From Scatophagus argus (Eukaryota > Chordata > Actinopteri > Scatophagidae), in the NCBI RefSeq assembly GCF_020382885.2, contig NC_058497.1:17042330-17106329 (forward strand): a DNA stretch of 64,000 bases. The letters are read 5' to 3'. This document shows, piece by piece, positions 38,901 to 50,752 of this stretch. Each line of letters begins with the position of its first letter. Within the stretch, counting starts at the first letter, position 1. Position numbers and translations under genes: made by a program. The notes beneath the pieces are model-generated. The model was not told the origin of the DNA, ran no database searches, and worked only from the letters and a program-made list of their open reading frames with translations.

Positions 38901-39784
38901 AAGCATCGGTCAGCAGGGTTGAGTATAATTGCACTTGCACTGGAGATCAGTCAGTTACATGTAAATGAACTACAACCTGCATTTCCTTAAATAGTGACCC
39001 AGGCCTTTATTTACATTAACCGCAGGAACCCAGTCTTTATATGAGGCAGTCTTCATTATTATTATTTTTTATATGAAACTTCTGCTTGGCAAGCACCTAA
39101 CAACTGGTCATCAAACAAAGACCCATTTTGTTCCTCTCCCATGTGCCCTGTTAAACTTTATGATCTTAATGCAAACTCCACTGCGGGCCTAATAAGAGGT
39201 TATCATATCCTATCTCTAACAGGGCTTTTACTGTAACAACAGCTGATCATGTTTGAACAGCAACCAAGCAAAATGGATCTGAATGAATAAAACAAAATTT
39301 CCAGCCATGCTGGGTACATTTATTTAGGAGATTGTAGTCTGACACAAAAAACAGAGGTTCCGGTAGTCTGGATATAAACGTCAAAAGCCACTGCTCTGGT
39401 ATTTACAGCCAAAAATAGTCATAACTATGAAATAAACAACATTCTTCTTTAGTTGCATAGGGCATTCTGTCACTTCAACAACGATCTGTACATAAGTATC
39501 ATTACAGTGAAAATAAATGGAAATAACCATTAATTCTGCAGTAAAATTTATTTTACATTATTTTACTTTGTGAGCATGAAATGTAACTTTGCATCACTTT
39601 CACTCACTGACATGTTTTTATCACTTACAATCATGTAATTTGTATGCATATGGGCACTACAGCAACCTGGCCACATCATTAATTGACAGTTCAACAGCAT
39701 TCTAATGGGTGACCCTTACATCAATGAAAATATCAGACAATTTATTTCCTTTTGTGGGATGCAGGGATCGTGTATTGAATTATG

Positions 39785-40980
39785 TCAGGCTGGTTCTCTT
39801 TGCCGTTCTGTCTTTCTGGCCAGCTTGCTGAGCTTAGCAAATAGGAGTTCTCTGAACTTGTCACCCATGAAGAAATAGAAGACTGGGTTGATGACACTGT
39901 GGAAGAAGGCTAGTGGTCGGGTCAAGATGTATATGCCCTCTATGTACATTGATGTACATGAGTGCAGGTCTGACCAGACCTGCCAAGATGCTATTCTGAT
40001 GTTTCTCAGCACATGGTAGGGAGTGTAGAAAACCAGAAACATGACTGCCGCTGACGCAACAACTCTGAGAGGTCGTTTGAATGAAGGAGTTCTGCGTTGT
40101 AGAGACCTTTCCTGGACACAGAGCAGATGTGCAATTTGGTGGGAGAACCCACAAAGTGCAAGCAGAGGGAGGATGTAACCAGTCACAGTTAGGCCCAGGC
40201 TGTAGCCTAATGTATTGATGTCTCCTCTTAGACTAGCAAAATCCTCACAGCGTGTCTGGTTCTGACTTTGCAGATCCTGGGCCATCAGTGCTATCATTGG
40301 ACAAACTTCCACGTTGACAGCTAGCCAGCTCAGAATTGTTATGGTCAGGGCTGTTCGTTGCCTCAGCAGGTAGTGGTTTCGTGTTGGATGTCTTATGAGC
40401 AGAAAGCGATCCATGCTAAGCCAAACCATGAAGAGGATGGAAGAGTAAAGGTTGACATGCAGGATATAGCGGTTGACAATGCAAGCATAATGATTGGTCT
40501 CTTCTTGGTCATTTGCGTAGAGGTAGGCGAGACGTGGCAGTGTACAGAGGAAAATAAGATCAGAAACTGCCAGGCTGAAGAGGTAAATATTGCAACTTTG
40601 CCACTGTGGCAGACAAAATATGTAACCAAATACAACAAATAGGTTGCCAGGGAAACCAATGGCGAACTCTATGCCATAACATGTTGACAGGAAGTACTTC
40701 TTCAGCATGGAAGTGTTATCTGTACAGTTAAACACCTGAGAAGAGGGGAGGAGAGAAGACAGCAGAAGGTGAGGAAATAGAGGAAAAGGGAAGGGAGGGG
40801 GATAGGGGTGGGGGTGAGGAGGCAAGAAGGAACAATCTGTTGAGTAACGATCAAAACAAAATCTTGGAACTGTGAACTCCAACTTTCAATAACAGATTCA
40901 ATAAAAACAAATTTAGGATTCACAGTTTAACACATTCTGCAGACTATAAATATAGTATGTGTTGGTACAAGACTTACCAT
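39785..40980 (-). CDS. sucnr1: Succinate receptor 1 (class A GPCR)
   Basis: Two coding segments. ATG at 40978-40980 is the last codon of exon 1 (donor GTAAGT), and exon 2 covers 39785-40735 (acceptor TTCTCAG). Joined they give 317 residues beginning MVFNCTDNTSMLKKYF, comparable to the human start MAWNATC. Seven hydrophobic segments are visible. The residues reported to bind succinate in mammals are all present with identical spacing: Arg90 and His94 (NRYILH), Arg245 (HVLRNIRIA), Arg274 (LTRPLAF); human R99, H103, R252, R281. The TM7 motif is NPVFY (284-288). The DRY motif is Asp-Arg-Phe (110-112), where human has DRY. The receptor couples extracellular succinate to Gi/Gq signalling. Identity is strong; P2Y-type paralogues fit less well. 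Confidence 0.94.
40736..40977 (-). other. sucnr1: sucnr1 intron 1
   Basis: A 242-bp intron between the start codon and the rest of the coding sequence, with a clear GTAAGT donor and a C/T-rich tract before TTCTCAG. The tract stays open in the exon 2 frame, so an unspliced reading would give a false 48-residue N-terminal extension rich in Pro and Leu. Confidence 0.85.
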
Positions 40981-41130
40981 GATGTGCTTGCTGTCTAGTA
41001 GCTGTTGGTAGCGTGAATAGGGAGTGCAATCAAGAGCAGGTGCAGCCACTATCTGTACAGTGGAAACAGTAAACAGTTCTGAGGGTGCTGACGCCTCCAA
41101 TATGACATGACTGGAAAGCCCCTAGCAGAC
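40981..41130 (-). promoter_or_regulatory. sucnr1: Probable sucnr1 exon 1 5' UTR and upstream region
   Basis: Upstream of the start codon the frame stays open for about 45 codons without an in-frame ATG and then meets TAG. The ATG at the exon end is therefore the only available start in exon 1. The transcription start is not visible. Confidence 0.4.
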
Positions 41131-44100
41131 ATAATAGGTTACTTTATAACTGTATGTCTATGTCATGTCTTGTCATCTGGCACACCCTTTTAGAAGCTCA
41201 GAGAAGCCCTCGTGTGGTATTAAATTTGATGTGACCAGCTTGTGAGTGTTTAAAAACATGTTAAGTTTTGAATCAATAACCTGTTATTGGCTGCTTTAAC
41301 AGTTATCGCAAACTTTTGCATTAATCTCAGAAAAACGTTTATAACACAGTTTTCCTGACCACCAGGAAGAGTGTTTCAATTTCATGTTTAAGATTATGTG
41401 TTTTATTTGATTACAGTTCAAAAAATCCTGCATCATTGTGGGTTTGTAGGATTAAAATGCAGATCTTCATAAAAACTCCTCCACGTCCTCCTCGGCAGCG
41501 CTGGCTTTTCCAACAGCGCCTTCTTAAATGTTGATCAAAAAGAGGTCTTATGTTGCTGAAAAGCAACATTAGACTCTTAAAGCAACCAGTGGATCCTTCA
41601 TCTATGCACTTGGCCTAGACACATCCTATTGTTTTTCCATCAGTAAGGACAGATATGTTGATACAAACCTTTGAATTGCTATAGAGAATACTAATAGGAA
41701 TAGTTTGGCATTCTTGTGGTGTACTTACAGTCTCCTAAAAGCTGAAGAATATCGCTGGTCTCAAGCAAAAATCATAAGACGTACCCAGAACATTTTCAGG
41801 TAGAATTATTTTTTCCCAAAGTTAGCTGTCCAAACAACCATTTCAGGCTGCATTCCTCCTTTTCTTTTTTTGTTTTTTAAAAAAATATTTATTTTCTTTC
41901 CCCACTTAATAGAGAAGATCTTTTTCCCCAAAACATAAGGAAATGTGGAAAACTGTAAAACGTAAAAATGTTTTAGTCTCAGTCTTAGTGATTCGATGTC
42001 CCCAACAACAGCAGTTCATCCAAGTTTGACTACTTCTCTAAAATTGCGGGATTATATACTTCTACATGCTGTGATGGTTACAGTGACGAACAGCTTTTTC
42101 AATTGATTTCTTGTGAGCTAGCGATTTATTTCCCCTTTACTGGAACTTTGCACAATCACTTGAAAGTTTCCTTTTTATTTCAGTCAACTCACCTATGAAA
42201 ATGCAAGTCTTTGCTGTTTCGATCTCATGGTTAACATGTCAAAGTGATAATGAATAATAGTTCCGATTATTTTTCTTTTTTTCAGTGTTGACCACTTCCT
42301 GTCCTGTCTTGCCTTGAAAATCTTTGTGTGAAAAAAAATGTATGTGCCATGTTAATTAGTTTATTATGCATTTGCATTATGCATTTTTGTGACTAACACA
42401 CAAAAATGTGTAAAACCTTCTTGCTCCAACTGCTAATAATAATGTTTAATTTTAATTTTTTTATATAATTGCTCTATCCAAACCCCTTTTGTTGATGTTC
42501 ATTATTCCACTTTATACCACTATTTGAATCCCTTCAAACTCAAAACCTATGGGTTCTATGGTTTTTAATTTTATTTTGAAACTCCTAAAAAAACTGTAGA
42601 ATACGACTGGTCTCAGGCAACAATACAAAACTGAAAAAATTTAGAAGTAGTATATTTGGTCATTGCAGGTAAAATTGACTAAAACCAAGAGTCATTTCAC
42701 GTTGCACCCTTTCTCTTTTCCTGCTTTCATGAGAATACCTTTCTTTCCCCAAAATAGGGAAGTTTCCCCTACAGTACCTCAAATTTTTAGGTTTATAGTT
42801 TCTTCTTCCTTATTTGGACATTCTCTGTCTGTTTCCTTGTTTGTCCATCTTAATACTTTTAACAGGTGCTTTGAAGTTCCCTTTTTTTCTACTGTGTTTA
42901 CAGCTAACCCACATCCACCTCTCTTACTCTCAAACCCGATCTCTTACAGAAATGGTAGTTCTACAAATGTCACTTTCTGAATTAGTATGATGCACTCTAT
43001 TGAATTTCACTGTCAGAAAAAAAACAAACAAAAAAACATTTACAATTGGATGGTGATAACTATGTAAAAACACATTAAGGCAGACCTCTTCTGTAGACTT
43101 TTTCTCAGTGATAGCTGAGGAGCCTACAATCACACACTTGGGTATTTATGGCTAGAGACTGATATTTGGCCAGACCACTTGAGCAGGTCAGGAGGATTTA
43201 TTGAGCACTTATAATGCTGTCTTTCTGCAATAAATGTTGCAAAGGCAAGAAATGTCTGAATGTTTTACGACCGCTCAGCAAGGGTATTTTTTGAGCAGAA
43301 TTTGCTTGTATTATGAAAGAGCTACTTTAGGCTTAAATAAATACATCTAACTTGAACTTGTTATTGTTAAGGCTATAAAGTACAGTATTGTGTCATCTGC
43401 ATAAAATAATTTTTTAATGGCATTCACTTTCAGGTACACGCAACCAGTCTTAGAAGAGACTCTAGAGGTGAGTCAACAAGTCCAAGTCACAGCAGTGTGT
43501 AAGTATTATGTAGTATACTGTATCATATCAACAGAATGATATTCAGTTGAGTCCATCGTGTTCCAGGACAATGCTTGTATGCTTGTGATTTCACCAGATG
43601 TGCTGCAGTGCATTTCAGAAGTGTCCCAGAAGCAGCTCCCCACTCAAAGCACAGCTAATCTATTTTTGACAGAAGCCACATCATGTTGACAGAGCAGATC
43701 GAGCCGGGCAGGAAGTCAGACAGAAATGGTATCAAGATTATGGCCAATTTTCAAAATAAAACACCCTGTGCAGACTCTGGAATGTGTATCATGGCAGAAC
43801 AAACAAAAAGGAAACTGGAAAACTCCATACTGGGGCATAATTCATCCCCTACTCACAAGTTTTTGAACTGTAGTTATAATCTGTTTTGATAAAAGTGATT
43901 TTAGACAAAGAGCTGACATACAGGAAGAGGTATTTGACAACTACACAACCTTTTATTTCTGTAAAAATGTGTCATTGTTTTCCTGGCTCATTAGAAGATT
44001 CTGTTATGTGTTGATGGCCATTGAGACTGTAGCTTTCTCAAAGCTGGAGTTGGCAAGATTGTTGAAACCAGCGAGAATAAACAAGATTTTGAAAGTATCC

Positions 44101-45561
44101 AACTGAAAAAGTCAGACCCACTCCCATCAGGCCTCCCTCCAAAACACAGTAACTCGCTCTCCCTGACTACACTGACTGCCTCGTAACTCCAGCTTGAAGA
44201 TATGTGTGAGAGGCAAGATTGTCACATTTAACAAGCTCTCTTAGCTTTTTTAACCTAATACACACTTCATTCTGAAAAGGCTGCCTGCACTTGCTGTTCA
44301 CTGCTGTGGGTGTGAGCTTTGTATTACTCTGTTAGGTGCTGTAGTGAGGCTCATTCTTTGTTCCAGGCCTGTTCGAGTACCATAGTGAAGCAGTAGGTTG
44401 AATATGTCCAAGTCATATGTATGAAAACAACCCTATCAAACAGGGCCAATGTTAGTACTCACAGCTGTCGAGCTTGCATGTTAGCAACGGGAAAGTTTGG
44501 CTGGAAGTTCTGTGACATTCTTGTATGACCACTTTGCTAATAACTCTTGCAATATGTACAACTAAATTTGTGGAACACTCACTGAATACACAGACGGAGT
44601 AGGTAGACAAGCAGAAAGGCTGTCTAATTGGTGTTTCAATTTGATGGTGTTATGTAACAGTAATGAATAATTTTTTTTTTTTTTTTTTAATGAAAAATGC
44701 ATCTAAACTAACTTACCAACCATAACTTGAACTATTCTTCTGCAAATTTTAACCTATTCAATTCGCTTGTTATATATTTGTGGACATACAGAAGGAATGT
44801 TTGAGTTTAATACTTTGATATTGCACATGGTGGTTTGACATGCCGATTTAACACATCCGTGAAATGTAAGAGTGATCTCTCCACCACAGAAAACAAACAT
44901 AATGGCTAGAAGGAAATATGCGTTACAATGTTCCTGTTTGGAATATGCTGAGCTTTAATGTGAAATTAATCTGAACTCCAACTGCTATTCATTCACTTTG
45001 CTTTGGATCACATGCTGATAACAAAACAATACCAGAGTGTTGACTTTAATTTTCAATCTATGGTGTCAAGCTGCTTTCCTGTGGTTGTGTAACACACCCT
45101 GATCTTGATAACACTGATAGGGAGCCTGCCTTATATTTTGTCAACAATGCTTACAATGTTTGTCAGCCTTTAGAGAGCACATGACCTACTGCTGAGAGAC
45201 ATGTGAGGCAAAGTCAGGGTACTACTTTATCCTGCAGAGAAAGAAATCTAGGTATATTAGAGTGGACATGTCCTGAAGAAACCCAGCCTGGGACTGACGC
45301 CGGTTTGTTTGGTTATATTACTATGGGATCAGAAATAATCTTCAGCATTCCTGTGCTTTAGTAGTGTTAGTATTTGATCTCGTGGAGGCCAACAGTGGGG
45401 CAACGATATGAGTACACGACTTGGGTCAGCTTCTGTCAGGGGATCTTTTGGTTTTATATTATAATCAAAACAAATAAACTATTCATATGTCTGATAATCC
45501 CATCCTGTTTTTTAAATACAGTATTGAGAAAGTTTTTTATTTGCCATTTTATGTAATGAGA

Positions 45562-45580
45562 GTGCCCTCTGGTGGCAGTT
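45562..45580 (-). promoter_or_regulatory. CTCF-like motif (minus orientation)
   Basis: The minus strand reads CTGCCACCAGAGGGCACT, a near-consensus vertebrate CTCF core (CCACCAGAGGGCA). It points away from the motif at 46976. Occupancy is not known. Confidence 0.5.
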
Positions 45581-46329
45581 GCAAGTGTCTGCTAAAATTT
45601 TGGTGTCATTTCACACATTCCAGTTCTTTGTTGGCAATTGTTGTCTTTCTGTTGCTAACCTGTGCTCATGGAGTGCATGCATCTTTCAGGTTTGAACAAT
45701 ACAATGTGACTGTGGACAGTTTGTTTCACCATGAAAGTACTGATCTTCTTTGGGGTTTTAGGTCAAATTATATTACGTACTAATGCACGTTTACAGCATC
45801 AGGACTGAAAAGACAACAGTTCACCAAACAGTATTTTTCATTATTTATTTTTTAGCCATTTCCTACATTATGACCTTCATAACTTGCAGCCCTGTGGGGG
45901 TGGATGATACAGACCAACAGATCATCCCCTCTAACGCCCACTGGTGTATATATTTCTTTATATCTCAATTCAGACAAATCAGGCATGACTTCAGCAGGTG
46001 GATTAACTGGAAATAGGCTTCAAGTTGTGTGTGAGTGTGTTTGAGCCATTCTTGAGAGCATTCAGAGTTTAAAGTGGCCTTAAAGTTACACTGCCACTGT
46101 TGTGTTTTCATCCTTTCAGCTTTTTAATGTATATAATGTGATCATTTTTGGACAAAATGAACCCACAGTGCAAGACATGCACGACACTGAAGCAGATGGA
46201 TAAAAGGAGTCACAGTCACAGGTCATTCCAAAATTAATCTCTTTGAGTGTATTTGATTCCATAGTTGGCAGAGAGTCCTTTCAGAGTGTACTGAAGGTTA
46301 CTGAGACAGGAGTGGCCAGGAAATCCTCT

Positions 46330-46800
46330 TTGGTGGTGTAGCAGGTGAGTGACGGTACTCAAAGCAGGGATTCAGGGTGACCACTAACTCCAAGTCAACA
46401 GAAGTGCTGAGGAACAAACTTTAATCAAGTTGGGCACAGTAGCAGAATCAGAGGGATTGGACCTGGGACACAAGGTAGCAAAAATTAAAAATTAGCAAGG
46501 AATCAAAATTAGTGCAACGTTTACAGCCTTGAAGCATAGCATCACAATAAGCAACTGAACAATCTGGCAGAGTGTAAAGGAATGAACTGGTGCCTAAATA
46601 CTGCAGTCTTCAGGTGGCATTGATTGATGAGATGAGAAACAGCTGTGCAGGTGAATTGGCGGGAGGAGAAAATAGGCCGCTGCACCGAGCTTCAAAGACA
46701 TGCTCACATGCCCACGAAGATGACAAGCGGGGACAAAAACAAAAACACCAGAAAAAGGAAAAGCAGGAAGGAGCTAGCTGTCCAACCCGAACAGACTGCA
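46330..46800. repeat. Probable transposable-element remnant
   Basis: Landmarks are CAAACTTTAATCAAGTTGGG, ATACTGCAGTCTTCAGGTGG, AGAAACAGCTGTGCAGGTGA and GGGGACAAAAACAAAAACAC. This order resembles the non-coding part of a repetitive element I have seen in teleost genomes. I cannot name the family or its limits. Confidence 0.3.
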
Positions 46801-46974
46801 GTACGTATGTGTTTTTAAATTGTCAGACAAATTCAAATATCCATTCATTTAACTACAAGCTATGACTACAGTACAGTCAATAAACCAGTTTATGGTAATT
46901 GTGCATAAGTCATACATTTATTCGTGAAGGGCATTTCCTGTAACAGCCCTGACAGACATCATGTGATATTGATT

Positions 46975-46994
46975 TTGCCCAGCAGAGGGCAGTA
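46975..46994 (+). promoter_or_regulatory. CTCF-like motif (plus orientation)
   Basis: The plus strand reads GCCCAGCAGAGGGCAGTA, close to the CTCF consensus (CCAGCAGGGGGCGCT). Together with the motif at 45562 it forms an outward-facing pair 1.4 kb apart. Confidence 0.5.
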
Positions 46995-47447
46995 TTTCCC
47001 AAAGCTTAAATAGTGGGCTAAAACTCCACAAGTTTCCAGCATTGTATTTGTAGAAAATTACATCGAGAGATTATAGCACAATCACAAATCAGACCATGAG
47101 TGCCTGTCATAATTATTATCTGTTACATGGTAGTTGGAATGGTTAGCTGGAACAAAAAGACACAATGAGACATAAAGAGGAACAGAGAGACTAAAAGGAA
47201 AAAAATAAAAGATAACTGAACTTGTGGTGAAGTAGTTAGATGTGGGTGGTGCTGTGCCAACCAGTATGTCACAGTGCCCTCATAAGTTGTGATTGTGACT
47301 GTGAGTGTGTGTGCGTGTGTGCACGCGTGTTAGCGTGTCTGTGTGAAAGCAAGAAATGAAAAGGTGATGGACTGTATCTGCTGGTTTCACTTCTGCTCAT
47401 TCCTTCCTGCCCCTCTTAGATGAGCAATTTGTCCCAAATGTACCCTG

Positions 47448-47448
<1 letters not shown>

Positions 47449-47476
<28 letters not shown>
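47449..47476 (+). repeat. (CA)n microsatellite
   Basis: About 14 CA units. Confidence 0.95.
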
Positions 47477-47478
<2 letters not shown>

Positions 47479-48210
47479 AAGATAGCAAGAAAAATGTCTG
47501 AGAGAGCTGAAAGAAACAGCAAAAAATCAAAATCTGCTGATTAAAATCTAAATAAATTGCTTGACCTGGCTGGATGTGTAAATGTCATCACGATACCATA
47601 TTATGTTTATTATTTAGAAAATAACACCACAATGCATTTTTGATTTAATTCAATTCAGGGGCCTGCAATCAGTATGAGACAATATCATATGCTCATTTAA
47701 CATAATCAGTTAGAAAGCTGCCATCTTTCTTTTCAGGATTTTTGCAATAGAAGAGAAAAGAAAGCACATAAATAATGAAAAATGAAATAAGGATTATTTT
47801 ACACTAACCCAGCAAAGTGTAAAATATGTCTCATGAATAACTGCCAAGGTTTTTTAGTAATCTCTACCGTTAGCTTAAGCTGACAACATTTACATTGCAT
47901 AAATTAGCCTAGCGGCTAGCTGGCACTTCCTCTGCTCATAGCATAACAAATAACATGTATTATTTACACTTTTTCTCATAGTGTTGATTTAAGTCTCTCA
48001 GTATTTCCCGACAGAAGGCCATGGTCGAATTTCTTTGTGCCTGTATGTTTTTTCAGCCTAACATTGTTAAAACAGAGCGGCTGATATTGCCTTAGTGAGA
48101 GCAACAAATCAGCGGACTGCTGATTTATTCCCGAGAGACGATTAAATATCCTCCTCATCTTTTCTCTTGGCTTCTTGTGGTTGCTTGCTTGGCATTATTT
48201 GAATATTTAG

Positions 48211-48597
48211 GAAGGATGTGCGCTTGGACCAAAGCCATAACCAAGACATGCTAAAAGGTTTGCATGTAAAACGGCTTGTGATTGGAGGGTCACCGGTTCC
48301 ATTCCCGCACCAGACGGGCAGGAAAAATTTGGGTGTGGTGGAGTGATTAATGCGAAAAATGCTCCCCTCCCTCCGTTAGCCAGCTGATGTGCCCTTGAGC
48401 AAGGCACTTAACCCCCCAATATGCTCCCTGGGCGCTTGATGCTGCCCACTGCTCCTGTGTGTGTTTCACTGCATGTAATTTGCTGGGTGTTGCATGTGTG
48501 TGTTCAACTAAGGATGGGTCAAATGCAGAAGACGAATTCAGTGTGTGTATGTAAAAATACTGTCAATAAAGCTGATTCTTCTTCTTCTTCTTCTTGC
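48211..48597 (+). mobile_element. tRNA-derived SINE with (TTC)n tail
   Basis: Has a B-box-like GGTCACCGGTTCCATTCCCG (48287-48306), the core CCCTTGAGCAAGGCACTTAA (48392-48411), then TGCCCACTGCTCCTG, a TG-rich stretch and the 3' end CAATAAAGCTGATTC followed by six or so TTC units. The core is shared with the copies at 28.1 and 60.7 kb, but the 3' end differs, so it is a related subfamily. The 5' limit is approximate. Confidence 0.75.
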
Positions 48598-50719
48598 TAC
48601 TGGATGCAGTACAAATGAGCTGTTTTTTTCTTATTTTATTTTTTTACTTGGTGGCAATATGGTAGCAATATTTTGGTCCTAATTTAAGTAAATTGTCATG
48701 TTATCATGTTAGTGAGGTGTGACTGAGAGTGTGTCTCATGCTCTTCCATTGTCAGTGTGTTCCCATTAGCCCCTGTAGCTTAAACTGTCCCAGTTCTGGA
48801 AGGTGACACACTTAGAGCTTTATTACCACAACTCTGCGCTAATTATCAACATAGTTCACATCTGACGGTGACTTAATTGGATCAAAACTGGATGTAGCTA
48901 GGCTGAGGAGTGTTGCAGTGCGTATCACATGGCATGGAGGCAGGGAAAGTGAGAGATTTCATTTAGACATTGCATCTCTTTACTGCATAATGATAAGGAC
49001 GCTGAGGCTGAGTCACATCCAGAAGTTTTAAGTGCAGCATAAAGCCTTATAGCTCTCTGCACTCTGTGCTCTTCACATGACCTATCTAACTCCTCTGCTC
49101 TGTTCAGCTCCCAGTTCTCTCCCATAGTCTCTCTCGCTCTTTATTCAGTCCTATCTCCCTTATTTTCATCCAAACTTCAGATTCCAATATGTTCTCATGG
49201 GCTTGAGTCAAAGGGTGTTTGAATAATTCATCCAGTGTTTGTTTGAGCAGCAGTCAAACTGACACACACAGGCAGGGGTGAGATTGAGGGGGTTCACCTG
49301 GCCTCATCCCTTTGTTAGGGTCACAGCCTGGGCAGGTTGTGCAGATTGATTTAAACGTGTCCTTAAAACTCCCTCAAACAGTCCTTGTTTTCCGATTTCA
49401 TATGTGTGTATTCACTGTGTCCCAGTGGAACATGATCATTAGCTGTGAAAATGCACAGCTATATATTGGCTTTTTGGCCAATTTGCAGTTTCATCTCAGT
49501 GAGAGAACCAGTTAAGCTCATGCTGTTATATCTGTGTCAGAGACACTGTCAAATTAAGTTTCCTCTCCTCTTCCTCATGACTGCAGCGCAAAGTAAAAGA
49601 ACTCAGCGTTAACAAGGGAATTCACTGTCAAACTCAGGCATCCAGTAACAATTTTTGGATATTTCTTTATTTGAAATATCTGAAAGACACAAATCCTCAT
49701 TCAAAAGCTTCTTAAATGACAGGATTTTAGATTATTTCTACCAAAGTCGTGATGAAAGAGAATAACTAGAATTAATTATTCTATGAAATGTTCTACATAT
49801 ATTCACAACTTTTAAGAGAAAACAAAAAATCTACTTTGCTTGATGAATACTGACAAGATAACAAGTCAGCTGACAAGGTGATGAAACTAAGTCATGTCAA
49901 GGCATTCATTTTGACAGAAATGCACTCAAACAACTGAGACCCACATGTTCTACTATGTTAAGTCTTAAAGGTGGTCTGGGACCTGCAACCCTCATCAGTC
50001 TTTTTCGTATTCTTAGCCCTACTGTGGATTTGTTTCATTTTCAGTCACGGCCACTTCAGAGGCTTGTTTTACACACGCTGGTGGTGTATGCTGTGTCAGG
50101 CTTTCTCAGCGTTACTGATATGATTGCCTGTGGTGTCTGTTGGGACGTATAAATTCAAAACCACCGTAAGGTCAGCTAACTGTCAGCTAATCGCTACGCT
50201 AGTCACTGGACACTTTTGCAGAGCTAAGACTTCCTGGCCTCAGCAGGGGCTAATATCTAACCCTGCCATGTTTTCACTTCAGTCTCTGATAGCCAGCTCT
50301 CAGGGACAGTCAAGCAGAACTAACATCAAGTCTTGGCCTTATCCAGATGCTTTACATCTGTGTGTGAAGAAAATATCTGCTTTAATGCTAGCCTGCTGTT
50401 GCATTCTTGGCCCAAAGCAGATTTTAAGATAATGCATTAGTGTTTTTCATAAAGTCAGAAATGCAGTAAGTGGCTGACTGCTTTTAATTTTCCTAAACGG
50501 TAGCTCGAGTGAGCCTTTGTGTATTTTTCACAAGCTATGAAACTCGCTTCCCGCATTAAACTGGCAGCTGTGTGACACGCGGGGGTGTGTGCCGAACAGC
50601 AACATATGCGTGTGATTTGCCTGTTGCGTCCTTGTCTTACTCAGTGGGTGTGAATCGCTATCATTCATTTGGGCAGGTGGCAGTTGTATGGTTTCTTTTA
50701 TAGGAGTTGTTTTCCAAGC

Positions 50720-50720
<1 letters not shown>

Positions 50721-50751
<31 letters not shown>
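50721..50751 (+). repeat. (AC)n microsatellite
   Basis: About 15 AC units. Confidence 0.95.

Positions 50752-50752
<1 letters not shown>

Larger units (their letters stand above)
34424..39784. other. Region between aadac and sucnr1 (convergent 3' ends)
   Basis: The two genes point toward each other, so this 5.4 kb should hold both 3' UTRs. Seen within it are a teleost repeat (35.06-35.22 kb), a long TG microsatellite (35.89 kb) and candidate poly-A signals: AATAAA at 35873 on the plus strand, and TTTATT at 39741 (AATAAA on the minus strand), 40 bp past the sucnr1 stop. No coding exon is visible. Confidence 0.7.

Noticed and set aside
40736-40882. ATG-like start at 40882 giving a 365-residue sucnr1
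   Set aside because: This would translate through a clear splice acceptor and a pyrimidine tract. The extension is low-complexity Pro/Leu and has no counterpart in the family.
46022-46330. Possible second GPCR or P2Y gene between sucnr1 and the right edge
   Set aside because: P2Y receptors lie near this locus in mammals, so I looked for a TM3 DRY or NPxxY-bearing frame on both strands from 41 to 63 kb and found none.
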